In this document: positions 36,501 to 54,200 of the stretch, piece after piece
Layout: each line of letters starts with the position of its first letter
How positions within the stretch are numbered: the first letter of the stretch is position 1
Assembly: GCF_964204645.1 (NCBI RefSeq)
Contig: NC_134031.1
Span: forward strand, 1,488,001 to 1,552,000
DNA: 64,000 nt
Source of the DNA: Tubulanus polymorphus
Lineage: Eukaryota; Nemertea; Palaeonemertea; Tubulaniformes; Tubulanidae
Direction: 5' to 3'
The notes under the pieces: model-generated
Databases searched by the model: none
The model's input: only the letters and a program-made list of their open reading frames with translations
What the model was told of the DNA's origin: nothing
Made by a program: the position numbers and the translations under genes

Positions 36501-39500
36501 CCGATACGTGGTGAGCAGACGGAACGTGACCGGTCGAGAACTGAACCGGCGTCGGAGAATCGGAATACAAGTTCAGTTTAGCACCTAATCTCAACTGATC
36601 GATCGTTACCTGAAAAACAACACAAAATTCATTTCATAATAATAATCTTACGTATATAGCTCACTCCTATAAATTATAATCAGTATGATTTACATCGGTT
36701 TTCTAGATAAACATGAGCTGATTAGAAAAATGATTTAAATAAAACACTTTGAGCATAAATAATACTTAAAATTAACAGGGCCCGTATTTATAGACTGGTA
36801 TAACTTTTAACCCGGGGGTTAATACAATTCATTGTCAATTAAGTTAGCCCCCCCCCCCCGGTTAAAGGTAATACCAGTCTATAAAACCGGGCCCAGGTGA
36901 CTAAGATTAATAACAGTCCTTTTTCTTTAAAAAAAAACTTAGTTTTCAAATTCTTCTTAAAACGTTGAATTGATTTACTTTATCTAATACTTAAGGGCAG
37001 TTGGTTCAAAAAGACAGGTGCTATAAATCTATATGCCCTGTCACCTCTTTTAGACTGGTTTAACTGGGCCTACTAAATGACTTGTCTAAAACAAACTGTG
37101 TAATTGGAATTTAACATGGATGTTGTGTATATTATTGGATGATTATGTGGAAAATTTTGTGTTTAATTAGAAATTTGATACGTGTATCAAAAAACACAGA
37201 GGAATGATAAATGAGTTTTAGAAATCAGTGATAATTTGACCTGACGACACGTGACATGTGACACACCGACCGACCGACCGTTATTAAGAATTTGTTTCGC
37301 TTGCTTGAACTAACAGTAAAATCACATAAAGTGTAGATTTAATTTTCAAAAGACGAAGACAAACTGTATGTACATATGTGATAAATGAAGCGAATGCTTT
37401 TGAAAGGAATTCGGATTATAAACGAACAATGTCGTGAGCTGCCTTATACCGACCAGTACACTGTTCACATAGCTGCCCGGTTTGTGTCGTTAGCTGGCTG
37501 AATTTCAAATTCATTTCGTCTTCGCAGCAAATGTACATTGAAATATGGGCAAAGTCATTAAATATAGCGAACACCTTACTTCAACTTATCAACACACAAA
37601 CACCATACAAACTGAATGATTTCAAATGAAATTTTTTAAATATCTAAACATAACTTGTCCCCCCTTTAACCAACTGCATCCAGTTCCACATGTCTTACCT
37701 CAGTTTGACTCTGGAGTCATGAATTTTGGAACTGAATTCCCGGGTATAAGTCTAATATGATCGATCTGATTTCTGATTGACAATGTGGGTTTTATATCAC
37801 GCTACATCAACTGCTACTAATGTCTATTTCAACTATGCTTCAGAAGACGTTGGGTGGCCCTAGCTCAGTCAGTTTTGGTGGTACGATGTACATACCTGAT
37901 ATACGTGTCAATAGGACCAGTACAATTATGGGCAGTTGAATTAAAACATCTATTCTTAATCCATTTATACTGTATTGAAGGATTGCAAAAGAGTCTTCAT
38001 TGAAAAGGGTTGAAGAGAGAAAAGTAACCCGACACCCTCTCGAGCCGGGTTGAAATAAACATTTAGTCTAAATTGATTTCGTCAGACTTACCTCGGCTAA
38101 TGCATATTTCGTAAGTAATTTATCGTAATCATCCTGTAATTGTTGAATGACTTCGTCTTGTTGTTTTCTCGTGTGACCCTCCGCTTTCAGACGTTTGCGT
38201 AAATCACGCTGCGTTACGTCTAAATCGGACTCGGAGTTTTCGCCGGCTAGCGCCGTTTTATCTAAATCTAAATTCGGAACTCGTTGCTGCGATCCGCCGC
38301 CGCCGCTGCTCCTAGTTTTCATCGGCCCCGTTTTAGATTCATTCTTCGGTTGCGATCGTATTTTATAAGACGACGGCGTCGTCAACGGGTCGGATTTCTT
38401 TTTTGGCGGAGATTTCTTCGTCGTTTTATTGTCCTTTTTCGCGCTCTTTTTCGCCGGGGTACCCTTACTACCGTCCGAGTCGGACGCGTGCGAACTCACC
38501 TGACCGCCCGCGTTCTTACCGGTTTCCGTCGGTTTCAATTTCAAATTCGGTATCAAACTATCGCGAGAACCGCGTCGAGAACCGCCGCGACTCAGGTTTA
38601 AACTCTGTTGCGAATTCGATCGCGATCTCGCCGGAGACTGACCCGGTGTACGTCGTTTCAACTGCGGGATTTTACTCAAACTCGGCGACATACGCCTGGA
38701 TCCGGGCTGCGACCCGTGCCCGGAACGCCCCGAGTGTTCGGCGGGCGACGCTGATTTCGCGTTGTTGTTGAACTCGGTGTTTTCGGTGTTCTGTAAGAAT
38801 TCTCCCAGTACGTCTGCTTCGTCGTTTAAACGTCGTCGTTCGGCCTCGATGTGACGCTGAACTTCGGTCGCTTCGAATTCGATCAACGAATGAGCGATAT
38901 CTCCGGCGTGACTGATCTCGGCTTCGTTCTCCGCGTGTTCTAACATCTGTTGTTTAATCAGCTGATCGACGGTTTCCGCGCCGTCCTCGCCGCTCTCGAT
39001 GAACGGAATCGACGCTCCGTAATCGATACTCATCGGGAACGCGGAGACCTCGGTTTTCACGGCCGCGACTCGGTCGTCGTCGTCCTCGCGGATATGACTC
39101 ATATCCTGGAATTGATACGGCGGATCTAAATCCGAAGACGGCGATTGTTTTTTCGAGCTCGTTTTCGGAGATGGCGCCACCGCTGCGTACACGCTGTCCT
39201 GCGACGGTCCTTCCACGTGGATTTCCACCGGTTGAATCATTATTTCATCCTCAGGTTCCGTCGTCGTTCTATTCGTCTCATCGTCTGCGAATTCGTTCTC
39301 CGGCTCCGACGCCGCGACTCGTTCGTTCGCGACCTCCGGCTCCGCTTCACCTTGAGAATTCAGGTATTTATCGAGGAATCCTTCGTCGCGATCGTTAACG
39401 GTAGGATTCACGTGACGACCATTCGGAACGCGTTGATCGGGCGACGGATCGCGATCGTAACGCTCGAGATTCGCGACCTCCAGATCCATCTGATCCTCGT

Positions 39501-41179
39501 CGGCCGACGTGTCGCGACCTTCCTCTGACTCGGAGCGCATATCGACGGAGACGGCCGACGATCGGATGATCGCGTCGATCACCGCCTCCGATTCACGTTT
39601 CAGTTCATCGATCGGGGAATCGAGATCGACGCGTTGTTGTCGCTGCTGCTGTAACGCCGGTACCGGCGGAGACTGCGACGCACGCGGAGATCGTATCGGA
39701 GTCCACGTCTGCGGAGTCGTCGTAGGTGGCGCCACTTCGAATACGCTATTGTTGCCGTGCGACGGCGTGCGTCGTTTCAACAATAACGGATCTAAGAAGT
39801 GATCGTCTTGCGGATCGGAATGTTCCTGCGAACTCTGCGTTTTCGTTCCGTCGCGACTATCCGGAGCAGACGCCGCATGCTGGTGCTCGAGGTAATTATG
39901 AGGATTCACAGACCTCAACGACTCTTCGAAATACGAGATTTCCTTCGTCGAGTAATCGCTGAGATTCAGACTCTTCTCGTCGAGGGGGTGCGTGCCGTCC
40001 GATAGGAACTCCGGTGCTGATAACGCCGGTTTATTAAACGGATCCGATAGTTTATTAGACGGAGTACGTCCGATACCGGAGTCGGTGTGCTGTGTTAGAT
40101 ACGGTAACGGTTGACTGCTATCCTGATATATACCATTCTCATCCAGCGGGATTCCTGCAAGGCACGACCAAATCAAATCTATCAATCAAATGTTCGAAAC
40201 CGATGGGAGATTAATGAGCTTAAGTAATTTTTGCGGCCAGAAGCAATAAATATTGGGAAATCACTATCAATTCCGTTCACATCACATCAATATTTTATAG
40301 TCATCAATAATATGAATATTTAGCAGGATATAAATGATTGCAGCGCAGGACGTTATAGATCAGAGAATCATTGAAAAACACATCGTTAATCAATCAATAA
40401 TTTCTATATGAAGTGATTTCCTATTTAATATTGATCTGTAATGAATCGATATATTCCATTAATAGCTACGTGTATTTCATGAGCAAAGAAATCTAGTTGA
40501 GACCAAAAGTAAATACGTTTTGTTTATTGACTCTGAGGTCTTATGAAAATATTCACTAATCACGGAACTGAGCCGCGCACTGAGTATACATATAATGATT
40601 ATTGTTGGAATACATGAAATTCCTGTGACGGTGCAAAACACTTGATAATGAATAGAGACCGGCGCAGGCGGAGCTAGTCTAGGTTCATCTGAGAGGAAAT
40701 AATATGTTTACGCAGGCCTCCAGTTGGGATTCCTACTAAGTTACCAAACTTCTTTGATAACAAAAACCTGTTTGTCATGACAAATATCTAAAAGTTTGAC
40801 ATAAGAAGAGTTATGGAAATAAATACCGCACATTTTTTGGAAAATCTGATCTGACTTCAAATAAATTTGAGTTTCGCTTTTCTTGAAACTGTGAATCCAG
40901 TTCTACAGTTACGAGTTTACTAAACTCTTGTTCATTTTTAGAGTTAACTCTAATTGAATTTTTAGCTCACAGCTGTGGAACAGGATCCTCATTCTGCATC
41001 AAATTTGAGTTTCCCTTGGCCTTATTCTTTAAACTCTTGATCTGATTTATTAAGTTAAAAACATTAAACTTTCCACAGCAAAGAACTCGAAACTCACCGG
41101 AACTTTGTCGACGCCGAAGATCTTGAAGAATTCCGTCTTCATCGACATCAAAGTCGTCCAGATATCGAAATGAAGCCAT
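27530..41179 (-). CDS. AKNA-like coiled-coil protein, complete
   Basis: Seventeen exons in transcription order: 41098-41179, 38092-40154, 36402-36609, 35721-35911, 35173-35358, 34674-34899, 34440-34588, 34023-34099, 33136-33262, 32253-32435, 32012-32175, 31319-31539, 30837-30975, 28892-30454, 28596-28799, 28301-28406, 27530-27682. They total 6042 nt, 2013 codons plus TAA. Seen: N-terminus MASFRYLDDFDVDEDG; a 2063-nt exon of acidic, low-complexity sequence; then a coiled coil running into LLTKYALAEVTIDQLRLGAK (about residues 706-725), the signature of the AKNA domain. Further coiled-coil segments follow, such as QERIWDKIKADYEKLQEDY. A second giant exon (about residues 1339-1860) has RD/RS-rich tandem repeats, a CPHCGG motif and proline/glutamine repeats. 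Vertebrate AKNA is a centrosomal microtubule organiser, also described as an AT-hook protein. Function here is inference. The small exon 34023-34099 was found by phase need and gives a good splice frame. Confidence 0.72.
29560..29735 (-). repeat. Coding tandem repeats (RD/RS-rich) in AKNA-like exon
   Basis: Reverse-strand codons give repeated ERDGRSRDGRSQ-type units, seen on the plus strand as repeated GATCGCCCATCTC. The antisense strand also stays open for stretches. The length is probably variable between individuals. Confidence 0.7.
30510..30745. repeat. Dispersed repeat in two neighbouring AKNA-like introns
   Basis: This stretch and about 31050-31275 share a run of motifs: a CCGACTATT-type start, GACATGCACATGT, CCCTGACTT, CAGTCAAATACGTAAGACAT, then repeated TTCCCTGACTTTT. 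They are two copies of one element in consecutive introns. Related CCTGAGTTTTCCAGGTTTTC sequence occurs at about 20440-20650, 45235-45330 and 55290-55560. Confidence 0.65.
36050..36335. repeat. Interspersed repeat, first of two copies
   Basis: Shares an ordered series of motifs with about 63308-63580: ATATCGCGGCTGCT versus ACATCGTGGCTGCT, AAAAATACAGA, TTTTTCACATT, ATATATTTCAA, ATCAGCATTGAT, AAAATGAAAGGGG and AAAACCTGT. Both copies lie in introns of minus-strand genes, close to the donor of the upstream exon. Confidence 0.7.
36777..36895. mobile_element. Palindromic MITE in AKNA-like intron
   Basis: Left arm GGGCCCGTATTTATAGACTG, right arm CCAGTCTATAAAACCGGGCCC-type, with a run of Cs in the middle. 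About 118 bp, no coding content. A related end occurs near 58640-58670. Confidence 0.75.
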
Positions 41180-43965
41180 AATTTATTTGAACCCTTTTTA
41201 TCACAACATATCATAGAACTTTACATCCTGAAATATGAATATAAAACTAATTGTCACAATCATTTAGAAAGAGTGAGTGAAATCAATGTGTGATTCAGAG
41301 TGCACAAGTTACTTGACATTTCTTGAATAAAATACATTTACATCATCTGAAAAATCAGCACTTCGAAAACTTAGATTTTACGTCTTAAGAGAAATGATTT
41401 TACCTTTGAGAAAAACAACTTTGCTCAGGAAAAACTCATTATTAATCCATTAAGAAATATTTCAATTCCATTTTTATGAATTCGCTATTTTAACGACCAA
41501 AGCGCAAATAACTGCTTAAATCGAAAAACGTTTTAAAATCGTTAATATTTCGCAGGGAACTTCGTTAATTTCCCAAATCAGTTTAATTCCACTTGACACG
41601 ACAAACAGCGCATAGCGAATAGCTGAATACCTGTGCTAGATCAGTGAAACATGAATTGACTTGCGCAGTACACTTAAAGGTTCTTTATGACACCGGGCCA
41701 CGCACATAGACAATTACACACTGGACTCCTGCCAATCAGTACATACTGATCCTGTATTGTCAAAAAATCAGTTATTTACAAATTATGATGACTACTCACT
41801 TGAAATTAGCGGTCGCTTTGTAATTAATGAAATTATAGCCATAGGGGAAATCGGTGGTTGGCCTGATGTTTGGCCTGGAGTATTTGTGGTTTTAAATCGC
41901 CCAGGGGCGATTCCGATCCATGTCAACTCATATACTATCTCGATCATAGAAAAAATAGTGTTTAAGAATTATTTGGGAAAATGAGAAATTCACAATTCAT
42001 TGAAGACAGTGAACTGTCTTGGGAGACTCGATGAAGTATTTCCCAAGAAAACTTTAGTCAACATTGTCGTGTTATGTCAAAGTTATGAGAAAAAAGTAGT
42101 GAATTGTGTAAAGATTGACAGACATGCACTGATTGAGCCAACCTACCTAGGTTAACATAATAGTGGAAGAGCCGTGTACTCAAACAGGGAGAAAAGATTA
42201 AATGATAAAAAACCCCTGATTTCTTAATAATAAATCATGCTTCTAGATTTGTACGTAATGAGTTTTTATCATATAGTTCTGTCTTCATTCTATGGGAGAG
42301 AGATTATTCAATTTCTTCTGAATTATTAATTACTCTATAAAACTGAGTTTTTATAGAACTCTAAAACGAATAGTAAATCAATGCTAATTGAATCCTATAA
42401 CCTGTGTGTTAGAATAGAAATGTTTATGACACGTTTGATTGGAACGCCTCAAAACAATTCATTCACACTTCAATCCTTTCAGACAAATACTGAACTACTG
42501 TTTAACCAGGGAAGTGTCTCATCACACTTCCCTGGTTTAACCAACAACAATATAAGGAGATTAGTTATCATTTTAACCACAACAGAAACCATAACAAAAT
42601 CATCATGATTGAGCAAAGCCAACAAGGCACCTCCCCGGTTAAAACCCCAAAATTAACACAGTTTTGCCTAAAAAAAAATCTATAAAACCTGAAGTACTCT
42701 GATTCTTAAAGGGTTGATTGCTAAATAATATAGAATTCCTCAAAATTCTTATAAAATACCTCATTTACCCAGCACAATGACAAAGTAACTTTAACCTAGA
42801 CCCATTTTCATGAAAAAGAGTTCAACTCAACTTTTGGTTCAATCATGAATTTATTAAACCAGATTAGGCCTATACGTCCATGGTTTAATTGCAATCAAGA
42901 CCTACTTCACAATGAACAATTTCAACTAAACCAATTTAAACATAAACTTTCTCATACTGAAACCCTTAACTTAAAATTCAGCGTCTAAAACAGAATAAGA
43001 CCTATTCCTATAATTTTTTTCCTTTTAAAGAACTTTTGAACCAGGCTGATTAAAATCTAAGCCTTCCTTACCCGACAAAGTATAACATTCACTCTGTCAA
43101 CAATCTATTCTCAGAGATCAAGTCTTGATTTCTGACTTAAAGAAAACAGGCAAAACTCACTCTTCAATAGAAAGCAGCTAAATTTGGCCTAATTAGTGCG
43201 TCCTGGTAGAACAGACTATGAAAACAGCTTTTCAACGCATAAAAAATACACACACACACTATAGAGGGTATACATTCTAAAGGAATTCTAATCGGAAATT
43301 CAATAGGAAAGATTTTTAATAGAATACCCGTAGAGCGCGAGTAGTCATTGTGACAGTGACGACAGCTACTAGCTTCAATAGAAAAATTCTATATATGCAA
43401 ATATCACTCAAGGGAATCCACGCTAATCTTTATCTAGGATTCTAGCTAGGGGTAGGCCGAAATATTAATTTGCATTCAGATAAACTTTAAGGTAGGCTAT
43501 CCAATCCAAGCTAAGCTGAGAAAGAATTCAACTACTTTATCAATAATTCATAATCCTTGTTCCTCTATATAAGGAATGCATTTTGAAATTGTTTCTGTGC
43601 TTTTGGCCCCAAAGTCAACGACTCGAAAGTTGAAAAAGAGAGGCTTTTTACCATTTAGTTTTTGGCCTAATCTTGTACATTATTTCTTAATTTTTAAGTA
43701 AATACGATAAGAATATACTATACCTAATCATTTCAACAGTTTTAAGACGGCAAACACATGTAAAGCGTCGTAGAATTCAAAATATATCCAATAACCCAAA
43801 TTTCTATTTTTTGATTTCCCGTCTTATACCGCATCACCACCTGGCGTCAAAAATCGGCATCACTTTATTTTCGACGATCCTGGTTCAAAAACAACTCTTC
43901 TAAATGTTTATTTTAGATTAATTTTCATCATCGTCGATTCTTACTGGTATTGATTATCAGCGAAG
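41180..43965. other. Intergenic region between AKNA-like and enolase
   Basis: About 2.8 kb between divergent genes. It holds AT-rich sequence, an inverted pair of AATTCACAATTC-like motifs around 41990-42115, a perfect 14-bp-stem hairpin at 42504-42537, and a short CA run at 43245-43257. On the minus strand, a CAG acceptor-like site at about 41230 may mark a 5' UTR exon boundary for the AKNA-like gene. No coding frame of note; frames at 41757-41984 and 42381-42608 show no recognisable features. Confidence 0.5.
42504..42537. repeat. Perfect short hairpin
   Basis: Arms AACCAGGGAAGTGT and ACACTTCCCTGGTT, 14 bp, around a 6-nt loop. It stands alone in the enolase upstream region. The stem is shorter than a typical microRNA precursor. 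Confidence 0.6.
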
Positions 43966-48051
<4,086 letters not shown>

Positions 48052-51000
48052 ATCTTCATCTCGTCGATTACTCCCTGGTACTCATAGAGTACTCACTCAC
48101 ACACAGACGAGACAGTACTCACTCATATCATCAGCTATCTAGCGATATATGTATTACAACAATACAAACTAACGTTTTTTCAGTCATTTCTAGAGATTAA
48201 TTAGAAATATGTTTAGAATGGAAGAAAAGTATTTTAAAAAATCAACTCGTTTAATTTAGATATAGTAATATTTACTACTCAGGATTTTTCTGATAAGATC
48301 GTGATGTATTTGGAATAGTTCTAGTTTCTTACATTCAGATTATTTCAATCTACTAGTAGAATGCTCAATGATTTATTTATTGAAATTCCTGGTAGCTTTA
48401 ACGTGTTGTAGTAAATTGTTTTTGAAGTTGGTAAATATCGATACTGAAGTGATGAGTGTCTCCGAAAACATTCAACAGTCGGTTGATATTAGGCCATCTT
48501 GATCTTAACATCGTAAACTGTGAAAGATCGTTGTAAGATTCTGTGATAAGGAATTTAAGATTGTTTCCATCAGAATCGTGTTGTCTATATATAGTATCTA
48601 GTTAGTAGTTAGTGCTGCTGTAGGGAGTATTTTGTATGTATATAATATGTGTTGTTTTATCCTTCAAATTATGCTTTAACGATACTATTCTTAGGGAAAA
48701 TGGTCACAAACTGTTCCATTCGTCCGCGGAAATGGTTTTCCAATGGAAAGATTTGAAATGTGCTCCGTTGAAGTTTTGAATTCACTGTTTTGGTGCATTA
48801 TAATAATGACACACAATGTTGTATAGTAATTATAATATGATTATAATTAAAGCTATTAATATAAATCAGTAATTCGTTACTGTACAGGAGGATATCTAAT
48901 ACTACCGAAATCAGAGATATAGTTAATGACCTGGATCCAGTTCCACAGTTCTGAGTTAAGATTAGACTCAGAGTTAACTCTAACTCACAACTGTGGAACT
49001 GGGTCCTGAGTTCACAGTTAACTCTAACTCACAACTGTGGAACTGGGTCCTGAGGATCATTGTTAAACCTACTCTCTACTCGACTGTCATGTGCTTATTT
49101 ACCTTTGCTTTCGAACATTTCTATATTTATGTTGCCCGTTCAGATTAATAAACTGATAAAACTTATTAAGTAGGATAAGCTTATTTTGGATTTTTTTGAT
49201 TCATCGTTGGTTTTACTGGAATCGTTGTAAAGGTGGAAGTGCTGCAACAGCTAGTGGTTGTTAGCCGAAGTTGAGAAGTTGAGAAAGATGACTATGCCCC
49301 GGATTGATGATCAAGCACTGTAGCTCAAGAGGAGGTCTGATACCCCGAAGGAATTACTGTTACAAGCTTATCACAGCAAGTGGAATTCAAAACTAAGGAT
49401 GGAGGCTTGATGGGTTGGTGCGTTATTGAACCAAACAAAAACTTCAATTATCGAAAAATGATGATAGTGATATGACAATCAATAACCTTAGATTTGAACC
49501 TCCAACCTTTAACTTGCCAGTCAAGTGTGCTAACCACTAGACCACCAAGTTGTAGCAATTGTCAGGGTTTGAAAGTTTGATTTGAATGCTAATAGTGTGG
49601 CGAGTGTTATGTCAATGACCAGTCAGAAATGACCAGTGAGGTGCGACTGCTCTACTCAATGGTGGTGTTTGGTCTCATTCAACACCACGGCACCATTCCC
49701 CTCTGGGGCCGGTTCAGACTTAACACCAAGGCCATGTTACTTCTATGGAGATTCTAATAACTGAAGACCATTCCTTAAGATTGAAGATTAATTTTGGACT
49801 AAAGTCTCAACTATGGAACAGGCACCTGAGTTTTAGAGTTGGATTCTCCTTGAATGATAGATTGAAAACAAACATGTATTACTTTTTTATCCATAAAATA
49901 ATATATGTATATTTATTTTCTCAAAGGTTTTTTTTTCATTTCAATGGCATAAACTTTTTATAACCAATAAAACAGTGAAGAGCAGTTGTCATGCATAAGC
50001 AAAAATGGCAGCAGAAGTCAGAAAAATTTCATTTTTTATAAAAGATCTTCTATATTACACGTAGGACTGAACTATCAGTATAAAATCCATCATAAATCTC
50101 AAATTACAACACCGATATAAATACTAAATTGTTTAATCTTAGAATCAAAAACTTTCAACTTTTTTATAAAAAATCTGATGCCAAACTTGTCAGAAATCAT
50201 GCAAACATTGAGAACAATATTGGAAGATTTTTTTTCAACAATAAAAACATACAAATTAAACAACAACAAAATAACGATTTCATCAAATTTCAAATTACAG
50301 GCCACGTATAGACATCAGTCGTAATTAATTGATCACCACAAAAAGGAAAGTTATTTTAGATTTTTACCTAGAATACAAAAATGGTAATTAAAAATACTTC
50401 AGCTTTTTAAACTGACAAATTTTTTGCATAGGTCGTGTAAAATACCTGGCCTCTTACTGGCCGTAGAAAACTTATATCTTTTTAATTTGTAAATATTAAA
50501 ACTACAAATATTATCCAAAGTTATCCGCGTGCAACAGTAACAGGGAATTGTTACTTCATTTAAAACTTCATAAGTTGAAATTGTTTCTATAGAACATCAG
50601 TGACGAGTATTGAAATTTTTCTGCTAATCTGGATCGTTAAAAGATTACTCATCGACTAGATTTAAAGTAGCAATGAGTATAAGGTATAAAAGTAATCTAT
50701 TATGCCTATTTACACAAGAGCCAAGTCATGTACATTGTTTAGTATTTTTCATAGTAAAGCTCTATTTTTTATCCATCAGATACTCGCTAATTAGAGACTT
50801 ATTATATTAATTCTTTCGAACAGCAACGATTAGGACCAGTTTTATAGTTCTTTAAAACTCGGGCCAGTTCTGCAGCCCAGTCCGAAACATGCTACACTAT
50901 AAAACTGAGCCCAAAGCGCGTGTCAGACATCACAGCACCAATACAAATATCAGAATAATTAATTCCTATCTTTGATAATACTTTCTATTCATATTTATAC

Positions 51001-51274
51001 ATATTTATAATATGTCTTCTCTTTTGAAACAAATTACATTATTTACATCCTGGTGGCCTATTCATAAACTAACTTGTAGAAAATTATGTACACATTCTTT
51101 GAGCAGGGAGTGACTTTATGAAAGTTATTAGTATTACTATAGTATCTTGAGTATTACTGACGTGACCTTTTGATGACCTGAACTGCTACATCATAATTCA
51201 ATCACAGCCTTATAAAAGCAAAAAAAATCAAAACAGCAAAATATCAAGATGACATAATTCCATATTCGCGATCG
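48052..51274. other. Enolase 3' UTR and intergenic region
   Basis: The likely enolase 3' UTR runs to about 49170 (AATAAA at 49147). It contains a hairpin at about 48930-49050 (CCAGTTCCACAGTTCTGAG with two mirrored copies ending AACTGTGGAACTGGGTCCTG). Further right are palindromes starting GGGGCCGGTTCAGACTTAA (about 49707) and GGACCAGTTTTATAGTTC (about 50834-50913). The remainder is AT-rich sequence and the 3' UTR side of the AFAP1-like gene. No coding frame of note. Confidence 0.5.
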
Positions 51275-54200
51275 TTAACTTTTCGACGGCTGAGGATTTT
51301 CATTTTGTTGCTGAGCAATTTTCAGTAAATGTAGTTGGTCTTCTTGTAATTTCTGTAAAGTTTTCTCACGTTTTGAAACGTGTTGATCGAGTGTTTCATA
51401 CTTCGACGCGTAATGCTCCATCATTTCATGGTCCCGAGCTTGTACTTTTTTATTTTGCGCGGCCAAACTGAAAATAGACAGCATCGACGTGAAAATCATC
51501 ATCATAGTTAAAGCTGAAGTTGAAATCATGAATTCAATGAATTACAAACCGGAGTTTCTTTAGTTGAACGATTTCGCGCTTGGTTTTTCGAATTTCCAGA
51601 TTAACATCCTCTGAAAAACATTAATTCATTACATTCAATATAATTCTCTATAAAAGTAACTTCTCACGAATTTCACACATAAGTTTCTATTGAAAGTATT
51701 CCGGTTTAGGGACATCCAATCCCGATTATAAACTCTCTACCGGGGCCGCTTCTATCAGGTTTACAGATTACAAACTCTCTACCGGGCGCTTCTATCAGGT
51801 TTACAGATTACAAACTCTCTACCGGGCGCTTCTATCAGGTTTACAGATTACAAACTCTCTACCGGCCGCTTCTATCAGGTTTACAGATTACAAACTCTCT
51901 ACCGGCCGCTTCTATCGGGTTTACAGATTACAAACTCTCTACCGGCCGCTTCTATCAGGTTTACAGATTACAAACTCTCTACTGACCGCTTCTATCAGGT
52001 TTACAGATTACTAACTCTCTACCGACCGCTTCTATCAGGTTTACAGATTATGCTATTCCTCAATAGGTAAGGTGTATTCTGGTCAAAGCAAACGATGATT
52101 CCAGAATCAGTAGAAACCGATCGAAACCTGTCATTATAAGTCTTCAACTTAATGAAACTTTACCTATTTTCTGAAGTCGTTGTTGTTTTTCTTCAGACGT
52201 TTCCTCTTCGTTTTCGAATTCACTTCCCGACGTTTCAACCGTTTGTTTTCTCGTCTCACCGGCCTCGGTCGTCACGCCGACGTTTTGCGGAAATTCGACC
52301 GGATCGTAATCGTCGGAATCTTCGGTCGTCGTCGAAGTCGTCGCCGCCGAGAAACTCGAACGCTCCGATTTCTCCAACAATGACATCTGATCGCACGACG
52401 ACGACGAATCTTCATCGAAACTTAAATCTAAATTGTTTAAAATATCCGAAGTGACGCTTCCGAAACTACAAATACTGAATTTCTTCACGAGTTTACGTTT
52501 CGGAGAATGTTGTTGTTGTTGTTGTTGATTGGAATCACTAACGGCAGACGTCGCTCCGATCAGATCATCGACGTTAAACGTATCGTCGTCCTCGGCGTCC
52601 GCGTAATCGATCTCGATCTGATCGCGATTAGTTCGTTCACTAGAGTCTTTATTCAACACGTTTAACACATTGACCGCACTATCGCGTCGCACGATAATCC
52701 CCGTAGCTTTCATCTCCGTCGTGTCATCGTTATGACGACTATTGTCTAAACTGTTCGCGTCGATATCGTCGTAATCGTGATCGGATAATTCGCTCTCTGC
52801 GATTGGAGCGACGAAACTCATCTTTCGAACCGGTTCCATCTGCTTGGAGTCCTCCTCCGTTTGCTCAGTGGTCTCTGTTATCTTGGAGTTATCCTTTGTC
52901 TGCCCAGAGTTTTCTTCCGTCTGCTCGGAGCTCTCCGAGTCTTTCTGCTGCTCACAATCTGTGGAATGATTGACTTCTACATTGTTATTTTCTACATTTG
53001 TCTCTCCCGGTTCGATCTTTCGAATGTTTCCATCCGATGGTTTCGGAGGTAAGGGTGGCACCGGCGGAGGCGGCAGACGCTTTTTCTCTGTCGAATCGAC
53101 GCTTTTCGATCGTAAATATTTCACGACGATACTCGGCTCGCTCGGTTTAACGCCACGCGGAGGTAACGCCGGCGGCGCAGACGGCGTTTTGTCCTGATCG
53201 GATTTCAGACCGCGTAGATCTTCGATCATTTCGTAATCGTCCTGGTAACAATCATCCGATTGCGCGACACAACCAGCTCCGGCGCTTAATCTATTTTCTA
53301 ATAAAGAATCATCACAATCAATGCCACTGTCTTTTTTACGACCTTCCTGATCTTTATCAACGCTGGAAGATGCAGTTTTTTGAGAATCTTCCACATTTTC
53401 TACAATTTCCACATTATTCCCATTTTTCAAATCATCCCCATTTTCTAGATTATCCACATTTTCCACGACAGTTTGATCGTGTTTATTATTATCACTGATA
53501 TCGTCCCCGGACTGATATCCGGACGCGACCGAATCTCGTTTATCGTTATCACTCGGAACCGAATCGAAAACAACATCGTCACCGACGCTATCTCGATTAC
53601 TCTCTAAAACAGCGCCATCTACGACCGGAAAATCGGTTTCCATCGGCGACGACACAGCGTCGAGATTCTCCAGCGAAAACTGGCGATGTATTTCTAAAAC
53701 GGCGTCGAGTATTTCGTCGTCCTCGGCGTCGTCAACCGCCGGAATGTCGAAATCGGAACTGACCGAAGCTGATTTACTACGAACGCTACTCGAACGCTTC
53801 TTATCAATATCTACCATCGCGTAGGGCGCAACGAGGGGGGTCATTTCAGAATCACAGGGCTCTCCGTCTGCTATGAGAGGGGTCATCTCAGAATCACCGA
53901 GATCCCCGTCTGCAACAAGAGGGGTTGTCTCAGAATCACCGCGATCCCCATCTGCAACAAGAGGGGTCGTCTCAGAATCACCGCGATCCCCATCTGCAAC
54001 AAGAGGGGTCGTCTCAAAATCACCGCGATCCCCGTCAGTTCTATCATCACAATTATCATCAGTTTGTTTTTTACTCTGCACCGCGTCGTATGGAGAAGTC
54101 GAACCAGATTTTCGTTCATCTCGTTCGTCGTCATTGTTGTCACGACGACGTTGTCGCGTTTTTTCGTAGCCGCTGTTCGTTTCATCGGTTTGTTTCGTCG

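Noticed and set aside
38284-40005. Several 70-130 codon plus-strand frames across the giant exon
   Set aside because: Arginine-rich translations are typical of reading CpG-rich codons on the wrong strand. The minus-strand frame is 687 codons and splices in phase.
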